Assembly: GCA_009691645.1 (NCBI GenBank)
Contig: SIAT01000072.1
Coordinates: 1-8,566, forward strand
Length of the DNA: 8,566 bases
Source: Pedosphaera sp.
GTDB taxonomy: Bacteria > Verrucomicrobiota > Verrucomicrobiia > Limisphaerales > SIAT01
Reading direction: 5' to 3'
In this document: in pieces, positions 1-6,594 of the stretch
Position numbering within the stretch: the stretch's first letter is position 1
Layout: each line of letters starts with the position of its first letter
Program-made: the position numbers and the translations under genes
The notes under the pieces: model-generated
Told to the model about the DNA's origin: nothing
Seen by the model: only the letters and a program-made list of their open reading frames with translations
Database searches by the model: none

Positions 1-1
1 C

Positions 2-226
2 TTCGAGACTGACCGCGAAGCCATCGCGCGCCTGCTCGAAACGCTCGCCACCGGCGAACCGACGCAGGCGAAAGTCATTCGCATCACCGACACGCTCTCG
101 CTATCGCACGTCGAAGTTTCGGAATCGTATCTGTCTGAATTGACTGGCCGATCCGAGCTGAACGCGTTGATCGCACCGGCGGAAATGGCTTTTGACAGCG
201 CAGGTAATTTACCACCACTACAGTGA
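2..226 (+). CDS. C-terminal fragment of a probable lactate-racemase-like (LarA/DUF2088) protein
   Basis: This is an open frame from the window edge to TGA at 224-226. It gives 74 residues with no start inside the window. The readable motifs are ETDREAIARLLETL near the start, AKVIRITDTLSLSHVEVSE in the middle and MAFDSAGNLPPL at the end. From memory this matches the C-terminal tail of LarA-like (DUF2088) proteins, where a 'DR.A...AL' helix is followed by 'ARVVRI.NTL.L....VSE.LL' and ends in 'PL.FD..GNL'. LarA proper is a nickel-pincer enzyme that interconverts lactate enantiomers, but many relatives have unknown substrates, and the catalytic part lies outside this window. The gene ends 30 bases before the aminotransferase on the same strand, so the two may share a transcript. 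The coding call is strong and the family call is moderate. Confidence 0.55.
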   Translation, partial: FETDREAIARLLETLATGEPTQAKVIRITDTLSLSHVEVSESYLSELTGRSELNALIAPAEMAFDSAGNLPPLQ

Positions 227-231
227 GCCCC

Positions 232-256
232 TTGAAAAGCTGACGCCCGTTTTCAA
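232..256. repeat. Perfect 7-bp inverted repeat directly before the aminotransferase start
   Basis: TTGAAAA at 232-238 and TTTTCAA at 250-256 are exact inverted copies separated by 11 bases. The right arm ends at the base before the ATG at 257. No clear Shine-Dalgarno sequence lies here, so the element occupies the place where ribosome binding would occur. As RNA it would form a weak, AU-rich stem. As DNA it could be a regulator half-site pair. It may be chance, since only 30 bases separate the two genes. Confidence 0.35.
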
Positions 257-1528
257 ATGAAACGCACCGCCCTCTCCGCTCTCGCCCGCCGCACCGCGCA
301 ACCGCCCATCTCGTGGCTGATGCAGATGGCCCTCACGCGGCCGAAGCTCATCTCGCTCGCCGCCGGTTTCACGGACAATCCCTCGCTGCCGGTGCGCGCC
401 ACGCGGCGATTGCTGAACCAGTTGCTCGCATCACCGCGCACGGGCCAACCCGCGCTCCAGTACGGAGCCACTGCGGGCGATCCCGAACTGCGCCAACTCA
501 CGGCCGCGCATCTGGCGCGGCAGGATGGCGCGCAACCCGACGCCACAGCCTATTCGCCCGACCGTCTCATTCTCACGCACGGCTCGCAGCAGTTGCTCTA
601 CATGGTCACCGAAGCGCTGTGCGACGAGGGCGACATCGTGCTGGTCGAGGATCCGACTTACTTCGTCTATCTCGGCATCGCGCAGAGCCGTCGGCTGCGC
701 TGTCGTGGCGTGCGACTCGAAACGGATGGGGTAGATCTGAAGCACTTGGAACAAGTACTCGAGTCGTTGAAAAAACGCGGCGAGCTGCGGCGAGTGAAGA
801 TGCTCTATCTCGTGAGCTACTTCCAGAACCCGACCGGCGCGACGACGAGTTTCGCGAAGAAATCAGCGGCGCTCGCGCTGCTGCGGAAATACGAGCGCGC
901 AGCGGGGCATCCGATTTATCTACTCGAAGACGCCGCGTATCGCGAGCTGCGTTTCGTGGGCGAGGACATCGCTTCCGCCCTGGCCGCACGCGGCGCAGCG
1001 GGCCGCGTGATTTACACCGGCACCTTCAGCAAACCGTTCGCCACGGGCGTGCGCGTCGGTTACGGCGTGCTGCCCGAACCGGTGCTGACGGCCGTGACGC
1101 GCATCAAGGGCAACCACGATTTCGGCACGGCGAACCTGCTGCAACGATTGCTCGCGCGCGCCCTGGCGAGCGGCGAATACGACCGGCACCTCATCACGCT
1201 CCGGCGGCGTTACGGACGCAAAGCGCGCGTGATGGCCGAGGCCGTACGCGAGCATTTTCCCAGTCACGTGGAGTGGGCGATGCCGAAAGGCGGACTCTAC
1301 ATCTGGGCGCGGCTCCCCAAGAATGCGCGCAGTGGCGTGGACTCAAAACTGTTCAAGACCGGTCTGGCGAACGACGTGATTTACGTGCCCGGCGCGCTTT
1401 GCTACTGCGATGACGGCACGCGGCGCAAGCCGGACCGCGAGCTCCGCTTGAGCTTCGGCGCAGCGAGCGAGGCGAGCCTGCGCACCGGCATCGCGCGGCT
1501 CGGTCAAGCACTGGCGAAGACGCTCTAA
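257..1528 (+). CDS. PLP-dependent class I/II aminotransferase (stand-alone, MocR/LysN-like fold-type I)
   Basis: This is a cytosolic enzyme predicted to transfer amino groups between an amino acid and a 2-oxo acid using pyridoxal phosphate. The 423 residues match the usual length of the family. Visible landmarks include the N-terminal substrate-loop motif SLAAGFTDNPSLP (residues 33-45) and the cofactor phosphate-binding region at GSQQLL (109-114). NPTG (191-194) has the Asn that contacts the pyridine ring, and D225 in LLEDAAY pairs with the ring nitrogen. TGTFSKPFATGVRVGY contains the Schiff-base lysine K259 and R266, and R397 in RELRLSF should bind the substrate carboxylate. The protein starts directly with the aminotransferase fold, so the DNA-binding domain of MocR regulators is absent. 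The best-known relatives are 2-aminoadipate and aromatic or branched-chain aminotransferases, but the substrate cannot be read from sequence. ATG 257 fits the family N-terminus although no Shine-Dalgarno is evident. Confidence 0.9.
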   Translation: MKRTALSALARRTAQPPISWLMQMALTRPKLISLAAGFTDNPSLPVRATRRLLNQLLASPRTGQPALQYGATAGDPELRQLTAAHLARQDGAQPDATAYSPDRLILTHGSQQLLYMVTEALCDEGDIVLVEDPTYFVYLGIAQSRRLRCRGVRLETDGVDLKHLEQVLESLKKRGELRRVKMLYLVSYFQNPTGATTSFAKKSAALALLRKYERAAGHPIYLLEDAAYRELRFVGEDIASALAARGAAGRVIYTGTFSKPFATGVRVGYGVLPEPVLTAVTRIKGNHDFGTANLLQRLLARALASGEYDRHLITLRRRYGRKARVMAEAVREHFPSHVEWAMPKGGLYIWARLPKNARSGVDSKLFKTGLANDVIYVPGALCYCDDGTRRKPDRELRLSFGAASEASLRTGIARLGQALAKTL

Positions 1529-1597
1529 CGGCGCCGGTGCGGTGAAAAGTTCGTTGGCGCGGACGCGCGTTCATGCTTCACTGCCGTTGCCAACCGC

Positions 1598-1604
1598 GAA
1601 GGAG
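1598..1604 (+). promoter_or_regulatory. Ribosome binding site that fixes a GTG start
   Basis: GAAGGAG lies five bases before GTG 1610. It is the strongest Shine-Dalgarno sequence in the window apart from the one before mlaD. It supports GTG 1610 as the start of the MMPL transporter and suggests that translation starts afresh here rather than by coupling to the aminotransferase 81 bases upstream. Confidence 0.7.
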
Positions 1605-1609
1605 CCACG

Positions 1610-4348
1610 GTGAGCGACCATCCGAAACGCAAACTTTCTTGGGCCGAACGACTGTTGACGCTGCTGGCCGGAGTGGTGTTCCGCCGATCCGGCTGGTTCC
1701 TCTGGCCGCAAGTGGTGCTGGCGGCCGTCTGCGTCGTTTACACGATTCAGAAGCTCGAATTCCACACCGACCGCAACGACCTCGTCGGTGCGGAAAAGCA
1801 GTATCACAAAATCTTCCTCGAGTTCCGCAAGGAGTTCCCGCAGCAGGATAATCTAGTAGTGGTGGCGGAGAGCGAGGCGCCGGAGAAGAACCGGCAATTC
1901 GTGGAACGGCTCGGCGCGCGGCTGGAGGCGGAGACGAACCTCTTCACCGGCATCTTCTACAAGCGCGACCTGCGAGTGCTCGGAAACAAGACGCTGCTCT
2001 TCGCGCCGCTCGAGGAACTGCGCGAACTGCGCACGGCGCTGCGCGACTACGGGCCGTTCATCGAGACCTTCGCCTCGGTCACAAATCTGAATTCGCTGCT
2101 GCGGAAGGTGAACGCGCAGTTCCTGGCCGCTCGCGACAACACCGAGGGGCAGAACCAGCAATTGGTCAAAGCGCTGCCGGCATTGGAGAAGATTCTCGGT
2201 CAGGCGGCGGACGCGATCCAGCGCACCGGACCGCCGCCGCCACCGGGCTTCGCCGCGCTGATCGCCAATCCAGAGGCGCAGCAGGAGTTGCACATCACCT
2301 TCGCCAGCGGGCGGATTTACCTGGTGGCCGCGCTGGCGGTGAGCGCGGAGCTGAACGAGGCAGCCGTCCGGCGCCTGCGCGAGTTGGTGGAGATCACGAA
2401 GAGCGAAGTGCCGGGCGTGAGCGTGGGCGTGACCGGCGAGTCGGTGCTGGAGATGGACGAGATGGCGCAAGTGCAGGTGGACACCACCCTCGCCACCTTC
2501 GTCTCGCTGCTGATCACCGCGCTGATCTTCATCTACGGTTACCACGAGACAGGCCGGCCGCTGAAGGCCGTGGGCTGCCTCATCCTCGGCCTCGCTTACA
2601 CGATGGGCTTCACCACGCTGGTGGTCGGCCACCTGAATCTGCTCACGATCACTTTCGCGCCGATCCTCATCGGTCTGGCGATCGACTTCGGCGTGCACCT
2701 CGTGACGCGATACGAGGAGGAACTGCGCAACGGAAAAACCGAATTCCAATCGCTGGAACTGGCGATGGTGAACACGGGGCTGGGCATTTTCACCGGTTGT
2801 CTCACCACCGCCGGCGCGTTTCTCGCGATGGGGTTGACCGACTTCCGCGGCATCCAGGAAATGGGCATCATCACCGGCGGCGGCCTGATTATCTGCCTCG
2901 TGCCGATGATGACCGCGCTGCCCGCACTGCTGCTGCGCGGCCGGCAGAACGCGCTCGATCACGCCGCGCCTCCCGCCGCCACCTCGGCTCACACGGACCG
3001 CCGCGCGCGCGTAGAACGCTACTGGCTCGACCGTCCGTGGACGGTGGTGGGCGCCACCGCCGCGCTCTGCGCGCTCTGTGCGCCGCAATTCTCGAAGGTC
3101 CATTTCGATTACAACTTGCTCAACATGCAGTCGGCCAATCTGCCAGCGGTGGAGACGGAGCGGCAACTGATCCAATCCGCCACGAACTCGGTGCTTTTCG
3201 CCGCCGTGGTGGCGGACACGCCGCAACAAGCCTTCACGTTGGAAGAGAAGCTCCGCAAGCTGCCGGCGGTGGCGGACGTGAAATCGCTCACGGAATTCCT
3301 CGCCGAAAATCCCGGCCGCAAACTCAACGTTATCCACGAAATCAAAGCGGCGGCGGCGGCGATCCGTTTCGCGCCGGTGGATCCCGCGCCGGTGGATCTG
3401 GATGAACTGAGCCGGACACTCTACTCCTTCCAAGGCTATGTGGGCGCGGCGATCGGTGAGGTGAAAAAAGCCGGTGACAAGGCGCTGCTCAAGGAACTTC
3501 AATCACTCTGGCACACGGTTGACCGACTGCGCGTTCCGATGCTGGCGAACCGGCCCGTGGCCGCGAAGCAGGTCGCCGCCTTTCAGCGCGCGCTGCTGGA
3601 AGATATCCAAGCCACCTTCGCCGCGCTGCGCGACCAGCATGACCGCGGCGGATTGCGGCCGGAAGAATTCCCCGCCGCGTTGCGCGAGCGATTCATTGGC
3701 CGCACCGGCCGGCATCTGCTGCAGGTCTATCCGAAGGGCGACGTGTGGCAGCGCGGGCCACAGCGCGAATTCGTGGAGCAGGTGCGCTCGCTCGCGCCCG
3801 AGGCGACCGGCACGCCGGTGCAGCTCTACGAGTACACCGAGTTGATCAAGACCAGCTACATCAAGGCCGCGTGGCACGCGCTCGGCGCGATCGCGCTGAT
3901 GGTCTTCATCCATTTCCGAAGCGTGTCGTGCATCCTTCTCTCGCTGCTGCCGGTGGCGCTCGGCGCGGCATGGATGATGGGCGTGATGGGCGTATGCGGC
4001 GTGGCATTCAACCCGGCGAACATCATGACGCTGCCGCTGGTGATCGGCGTGGGCGTGGCCAACGGCATCCACATCCTCAACCGCTTCGCCGAGGAACAGA
4101 ACCCAGGCATCCTCGCCAAAAGCACCGGCAAGGCGGTGCTCGTCTCGGCGCTGACCACCGTGGCCGGCTTCGGCAGCCTGATGCTGGCGCAGCATCAAGG
4201 CATCGCCAGCCTCGGTTTCATCATGGCCGTGGGCACGGCCACCTGCATGCTGGCGGGCCTCACCTCGCTGCCGGCGATGCTGACGTTGTTGACGCAATGG
4301 GGTTGGAAGATTAAACGTGTGGGCGGTCAAGCCGCTCCGCCCGACTAG
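1610..4348 (+). CDS. MMPL/RND-superfamily lipid transporter, HpnN-like
   Basis: This is an inner-membrane proton-driven exporter, 912 residues long, with the two-fold RND plan. TM1 lies near 29-46, then a periplasmic domain (47-292), TM2-6 (about 293-441), TM7 (about 476-493), a second periplasmic domain (494-751) and TM8-12 (about 752-893). TM4 carries GLAIDFGVH (355-363), with the Asp (D359) typical of the RND proton relay. The equivalent spot in the second half reads GVGVANGIH (813-821), with Asn 818 instead. The first periplasmic domain (KEFPQQDNLVVV, residues 74-85; NRQFVERLGARLEAETNLF, 94-112) resembles HpnN-type proteins, which move hopanoids to the outer membrane, and has a proline-rich stretch at 208-213. 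Relatives also carry other lipids, so the cargo is open. The gene heads the block with the repeat protein and mlaEFD, which fits a lipid-trafficking role. The GTG start is supported by a good ribosome binding site. Confidence 0.88.
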   Translation: MSDHPKRKLSWAERLLTLLAGVVFRRSGWFLWPQVVLAAVCVVYTIQKLEFHTDRNDLVGAEKQYHKIFLEFRKEFPQQDNLVVVAESEAPEKNRQFVERLGARLEAETNLFTGIFYKRDLRVLGNKTLLFAPLEELRELRTALRDYGPFIETFASVTNLNSLLRKVNAQFLAARDNTEGQNQQLVKALPALEKILGQAADAIQRTGPPPPPGFAALIANPEAQQELHITFASGRIYLVAALAVSAELNEAAVRRLRELVEITKSEVPGVSVGVTGESVLEMDEMAQVQVDTTLATFVSLLITALIFIYGYHETGRPLKAVGCLILGLAYTMGFTTLVVGHLNLLTITFAPILIGLAIDFGVHLVTRYEEELRNGKTEFQSLELAMVNTGLGIFTGCLTTAGAFLAMGLTDFRGIQEMGIITGGGLIICLVPMMTALPALLLRGRQNALDHAAPPAATSAHTDRRARVERYWLDRPWTVVGATAALCALCAPQFSKVHFDYNLLNMQSANLPAVETERQLIQSATNSVLFAAVVADTPQQAFTLEEKLRKLPAVADVKSLTEFLAENPGRKLNVIHEIKAAAAAIRFAPVDPAPVDLDELSRTLYSFQGYVGAAIGEVKKAGDKALLKELQSLWHTVDRLRVPMLANRPVAAKQVAAFQRALLEDIQATFAALRDQHDRGGLRPEEFPAALRERFIGRTGRHLLQVYPKGDVWQRGPQREFVEQVRSLAPEATGTPVQLYEYTELIKTSYIKAAWHALGAIALMVFIHFRSVSCILLSLLPVALGAAWMMGVMGVCGVAFNPANIMTLPLVIGVGVANGIHILNRFAEEQNPGILAKSTGKAVLVSALTTVAGFGSLMLAQHQGIASLGFIMAVGTATCMLAGLTSLPAMLTLLTQWGWKIKRVGGQAAPPD

Positions 4349-4351
4349 CCG

Positions 4352-4378
4352 CACCGGGGGGCGGTGTAATTTGCACCG
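4352..4378. repeat. Three-part repeat CACCG / CGGTG / CACCG with two alternative hairpins
   Basis: CACCG at 4352-4356 can pair with CGGTG at 4362-4366 across a 5-base G-only loop. The same CGGTG can instead pair with CACCG at 4374-4378 across the 7-base loop TAATTTG. The two stems exclude each other. They fill the 53-base gap between the MMPL stop and the repeat-protein start, and a six-T run follows at 4392-4397. The layout resembles a small attenuator or switch, but 5-bp stems are short and no T-run directly follows either stem. The TGTAAT at 4365-4370 could also serve as a -10 box, with no convincing -35 partner. Confidence 0.25.
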
Positions 4379-4401
4379 AGGCGTTCCGCTGTTTTTTGAA
4401 G

Positions 4402-5847
4402 ATGTCGCACCTTGTCACAACCATTCTCGCGCTGTCCACCACGCTGCTGGTGGGTGCGGCAACATCCGCTGCAACGAACGCGTCTGCCTTCGGCCCGCTT
4501 TATCACGAGTACCGACTCACGCTACGCGAAGGCGAACGCACCGAATCGTTCGGCCCGTTCTGGGGCAGCGAGCGGAGCGACACGCACGCGCAATGGGCCA
4601 TCCCGCCGCTGCTCTCGTGGCACGCCGAACGCGATGGTGATTTCGAGGAGTACGATTTCCTGTACCCGCTCCTTTCTTACAACCGCACGGGCAAAGAATC
4701 CCGCTGGCAACTTTTCCAGTTCATCAGCTTCTCCAGCAGCGGCCGACAGGATGACAGCACTGCGGACCGCACCACGCTCTTTCCATTCTACTGGAGCCAG
4801 CGTTCGCAAAACCCCGACGAGAACTACACGGCCCTCTTCCCCATCTACGGCCAAATCAAGAACCGCCTGTTGCGCGATGAGATCGAGTTCGTCCTCTTCC
4901 CGCTGTACGCGAAGACCCGCAAGCGCGATGTGGTGACGCAGAATTATCTCTTCCCCTTCTTCCACACGCGTCATGGCGAGAAACTCGATGGCTGGCAATT
5001 CTGGCCGCTGATCGGGCACGAGAAGAAAGATCTGACGCAACGCACGGACGGGTTCGGCGACGTGACGCCCCTCGGCGGCCACGAGAAACTTTTTGTGCTC
5101 TGGCCGTTCTACCACCACAACCGCTTCGGCCTCGGCACCACCAACGAGCAGACGCAGCACGCGTTGCTGCCGCTCTTCGTCGCGCAGCACTCGGCCCAGC
5201 GTGATCACCAGAGCCTGCTCTGGCCCTTTTTCTATCGCACCGAGGACCGCGAGAGGAAGACCGTGGAATACGGCGCGCCGTGGCCGCTCATCGTCTCAAC
5301 CCGTGGCGAAGGCAGGAGCGGCGGGCGCTTCTGGCCGTTCTACGGCCACACCCAGACCACGAATAGTACGCGGGAGTTCCTGCTTTGGCCGCTGTATCGC
5401 GGCGATCGCATTCACGCCGCCCCGCTGGAACGCGAGCACCGTCAGTATCTCCTTTTTCTTTATCAGGACATCCATGAAAAGAACACGGCCACCGGCGCCA
5501 CGCGCGAACGGCACGCCTTCTGGCCGCTCTTCACGCACCGCCGCGAGCTGGATGGCAGCGAGCGCACGCAACTCTTCGCGCCGCTGGAGCCGTTGATGCT
5601 CGGGAACGCCGCCGTCGAACGCAACTGGTCGCCGCTCTGGGCCATCTGGCGCAGCGAAAAGAATGGGAAAACCGGCGCCTCGAGCCAGTCACTCCTCTGG
5701 AACCTCTACCGCCAGGACGAGACGCCGGAATCGAAAAATTGCTCGCTCCTCTTCGGGCTGCTACAGTACCAACAGGACAAGGAGAGGACGCGTTGGCGGT
5801 TGTTTTTCGTGCCGTTCGACACTGACAAGAAACCGGCAAGCCCCTAG
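4402..5847 (+). CDS. Exported protein of about 23 short aromatic LFPΦY repeats, function unknown
   Basis: I recognise no named family. The 481 residues (numbered from ATG 4402) begin with a hydrophobic segment and AxA-type sites (TSA 21-23, ASA 27-29) that look like a cleaved Sec signal peptide. From residue 30 to 472 the protein repeats a five-residue core, [LF][FWL]P[LFI][YFIW], every 17-23 residues. Clear copies are LFPFY (126), LFPIY (145), LFPLY (165), FWPLI (200), LWPFY (233), LWPFF (273), FWPFY (310), LWPLY (328) and FWPLF (373); copies without the proline follow towards the end. Segments between cores are polar and charged. The protein is unusually rich in Trp, with about 18. The pattern suggests regular beta strands, as in a beta-solenoid or beta-barrel, so a periplasmic or outer-membrane place is likely. 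It ends 6 bases before mlaE, pointing to a shared role. TTG 4396 is an alternative start that would add Met-Lys and a positive charge to the signal peptide. Neither start has a good ribosome binding site. Confidence 0.8.
   Translation: MSHLVTTILALSTTLLVGAATSAATNASAFGPLYHEYRLTLREGERTESFGPFWGSERSDTHAQWAIPPLLSWHAERDGDFEEYDFLYPLLSYNRTGKESRWQLFQFISFSSSGRQDDSTADRTTLFPFYWSQRSQNPDENYTALFPIYGQIKNRLLRDEIEFVLFPLYAKTRKRDVVTQNYLFPFFHTRHGEKLDGWQFWPLIGHEKKDLTQRTDGFGDVTPLGGHEKLFVLWPFYHHNRFGLGTTNEQTQHALLPLFVAQHSAQRDHQSLLWPFFYRTEDRERKTVEYGAPWPLIVSTRGEGRSGGRFWPFYGHTQTTNSTREFLLWPLYRGDRIHAAPLEREHRQYLLFLYQDIHEKNTATGATRERHAFWPLFTHRRELDGSERTQLFAPLEPLMLGNAAVERNWSPLWAIWRSEKNGKTGASSQSLLWNLYRQDETPESKNCSLLFGLLQYQQDKERTRWRLFFVPFDTDKKPASP
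4489..5817 (+). repeat. Region encoding the tandem aromatic repeat array (period about 19-20 residues)
   Basis: Five-residue cores start at residues 30, 50, 67, 87, 104, 126, 145, 165, 183, 200, 233, 255, 273, 293, 310, 328, 350, 373, 391, 412, 432, 450 and 468 of the protein. A degenerate copy (VTPLG) at 221 lies within the single 33-residue gap. The mean spacing is near 20 residues. The first five and last six copies are the most divergent, and the middle copies keep the proline almost always. The DNA of the copies is not closely similar, so the array is old rather than a recent slippage product. Confidence 0.75.
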
Positions 5848-5853
5848 CACGGT

Positions 5854-6594
5854 ATGTTCCACGACATCGGCCAAGCCATTCTGCTGCTCTGGCGCACGCT
5901 TCAGGCGCTGCCGCTCGTGTGGCTGCACCGGCGCAAGGTCTTCGACCAGCTTTTCGAGATTGGCAACGCCAGCCTCTTCATGTCCTGCATCCTCTCGCTC
6001 TTCATCGGCGGCGTGCTGGCATTGCAGACCGGCCCGCTACTAGTCGAACGCGGCCTCGGTAGCGTGCTCGGCGGGATGGTCGGCCTCTCGATCTGCAAGG
6101 AACTCGGGCCGGTGATGATGGCCATCCTCATCGCCGGGCGCATCGGCTCGGCCATGGCGGCGGAGATCGGCTCGATGGCGGTCTATCAGGAAATTGATGC
6201 GCTGCGCACGATGAACATCAGCCCGGTGCATTACCTCGTGCTGCCGCGGATGGTGGCCATCTGCATCGCGCTGCCCACACTGGTGCTCTTCGCCATCCTC
6301 ATCGGCTGGCTCGGCGGCGCGGTGGTCGCGGCCAACAACAGCCTGATCAACGTCCCTTACCAGACTTACTTCAGCAACCTCGAGAACCTCGTCGAGTTGA
6401 GCGACCTCGCCAACGGCCTGCTGAAGAGCTTCTGCTTCGCGCTGGTCATCGGCCTCGTCTCTTGCCATCAGGGATTGCAGACCATCGGCGGCCCGCGCGG
6501 CATCGGCCGGTCGGTGACCAAGGCGGTCGTGAACTCGATCGTGCTGATCCTGATCCTCGACTACTTCCTCACTCGGATGATGATCAATTTTTGA
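5854..6594 (+). CDS. mlaE: MlaE/YrbE-family ABC permease of an MCE lipid transporter
   Basis: This is an integral inner-membrane subunit that pairs with the MlaF ATPase and carries the MCE protein on its periplasmic face, moving phospholipids or related lipids between membranes. The 246 residues match the family (about 250-260). Visible family marks are ELGPV (83-87), AGRIGSA (94-100), AAEIGSM (102-108), EIDAL (113-117), an element that contacts the ATPase, and the C-terminal GPRGIGRSVTKAVV region followed by a final membrane helix. Hydrophobic segments lie near 38-60, 68-100, 126-160, 190-208 and 222-240. The gene starts 6 bases after the repeat-protein stop with no evident Shine-Dalgarno, suggesting translational coupling. 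Its stop overlaps the mlaF start by one base (TGATG). Confidence 0.92.
   Translation: MFHDIGQAILLLWRTLQALPLVWLHRRKVFDQLFEIGNASLFMSCILSLFIGGVLALQTGPLLVERGLGSVLGGMVGLSICKELGPVMMAILIAGRIGSAMAAEIGSMAVYQEIDALRTMNISPVHYLVLPRMVAICIALPTLVLFAILIGWLGGAVVAANNSLINVPYQTYFSNLENLVELSDLANGLLKSFCFALVIGLVSCHQGLQTIGGPRGIGRSVTKAVVNSIVLILILDYFLTRMMINF

Noticed and set aside
313..1413. A 366-codon plus-strand frame overlapping the aminotransferase
   Set aside because: It is Arg/Ala/His-rich with no recognisable motif, whereas the frame from 257 holds all the PLP enzyme landmarks.
1482..1540. GCACCGGC and GCCGGTGC as a terminator stem after the aminotransferase
   Set aside because: The loop would be 43 bases, the left arm is inside the coding region, and no T-run follows.
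1529..1609. A promoter for the MMPL gene in the 81-base gap
   Set aside because: TTGGCG at 1554-1559 resembles a -35 box, but no AT-rich -10 lies at proper spacing. Transcription may start here, but the sequence does not show it.
1853..3502. A 549-codon open frame on the minus strand opposite the MMPL gene
   Set aside because: Its translation is an Arg/His/Gln/Glu-rich string with no domain, as expected when a GC-rich gene is read on the opposite strand. The plus-strand frame has clear MMPL motifs.
6462..6593. An upstream ATG that would add 44 residues to MlaF
   Set aside because: The added part lies wholly inside mlaE and has no family similarity. ATG 6594 overlaps the mlaE stop in the usual TGATG fashion.
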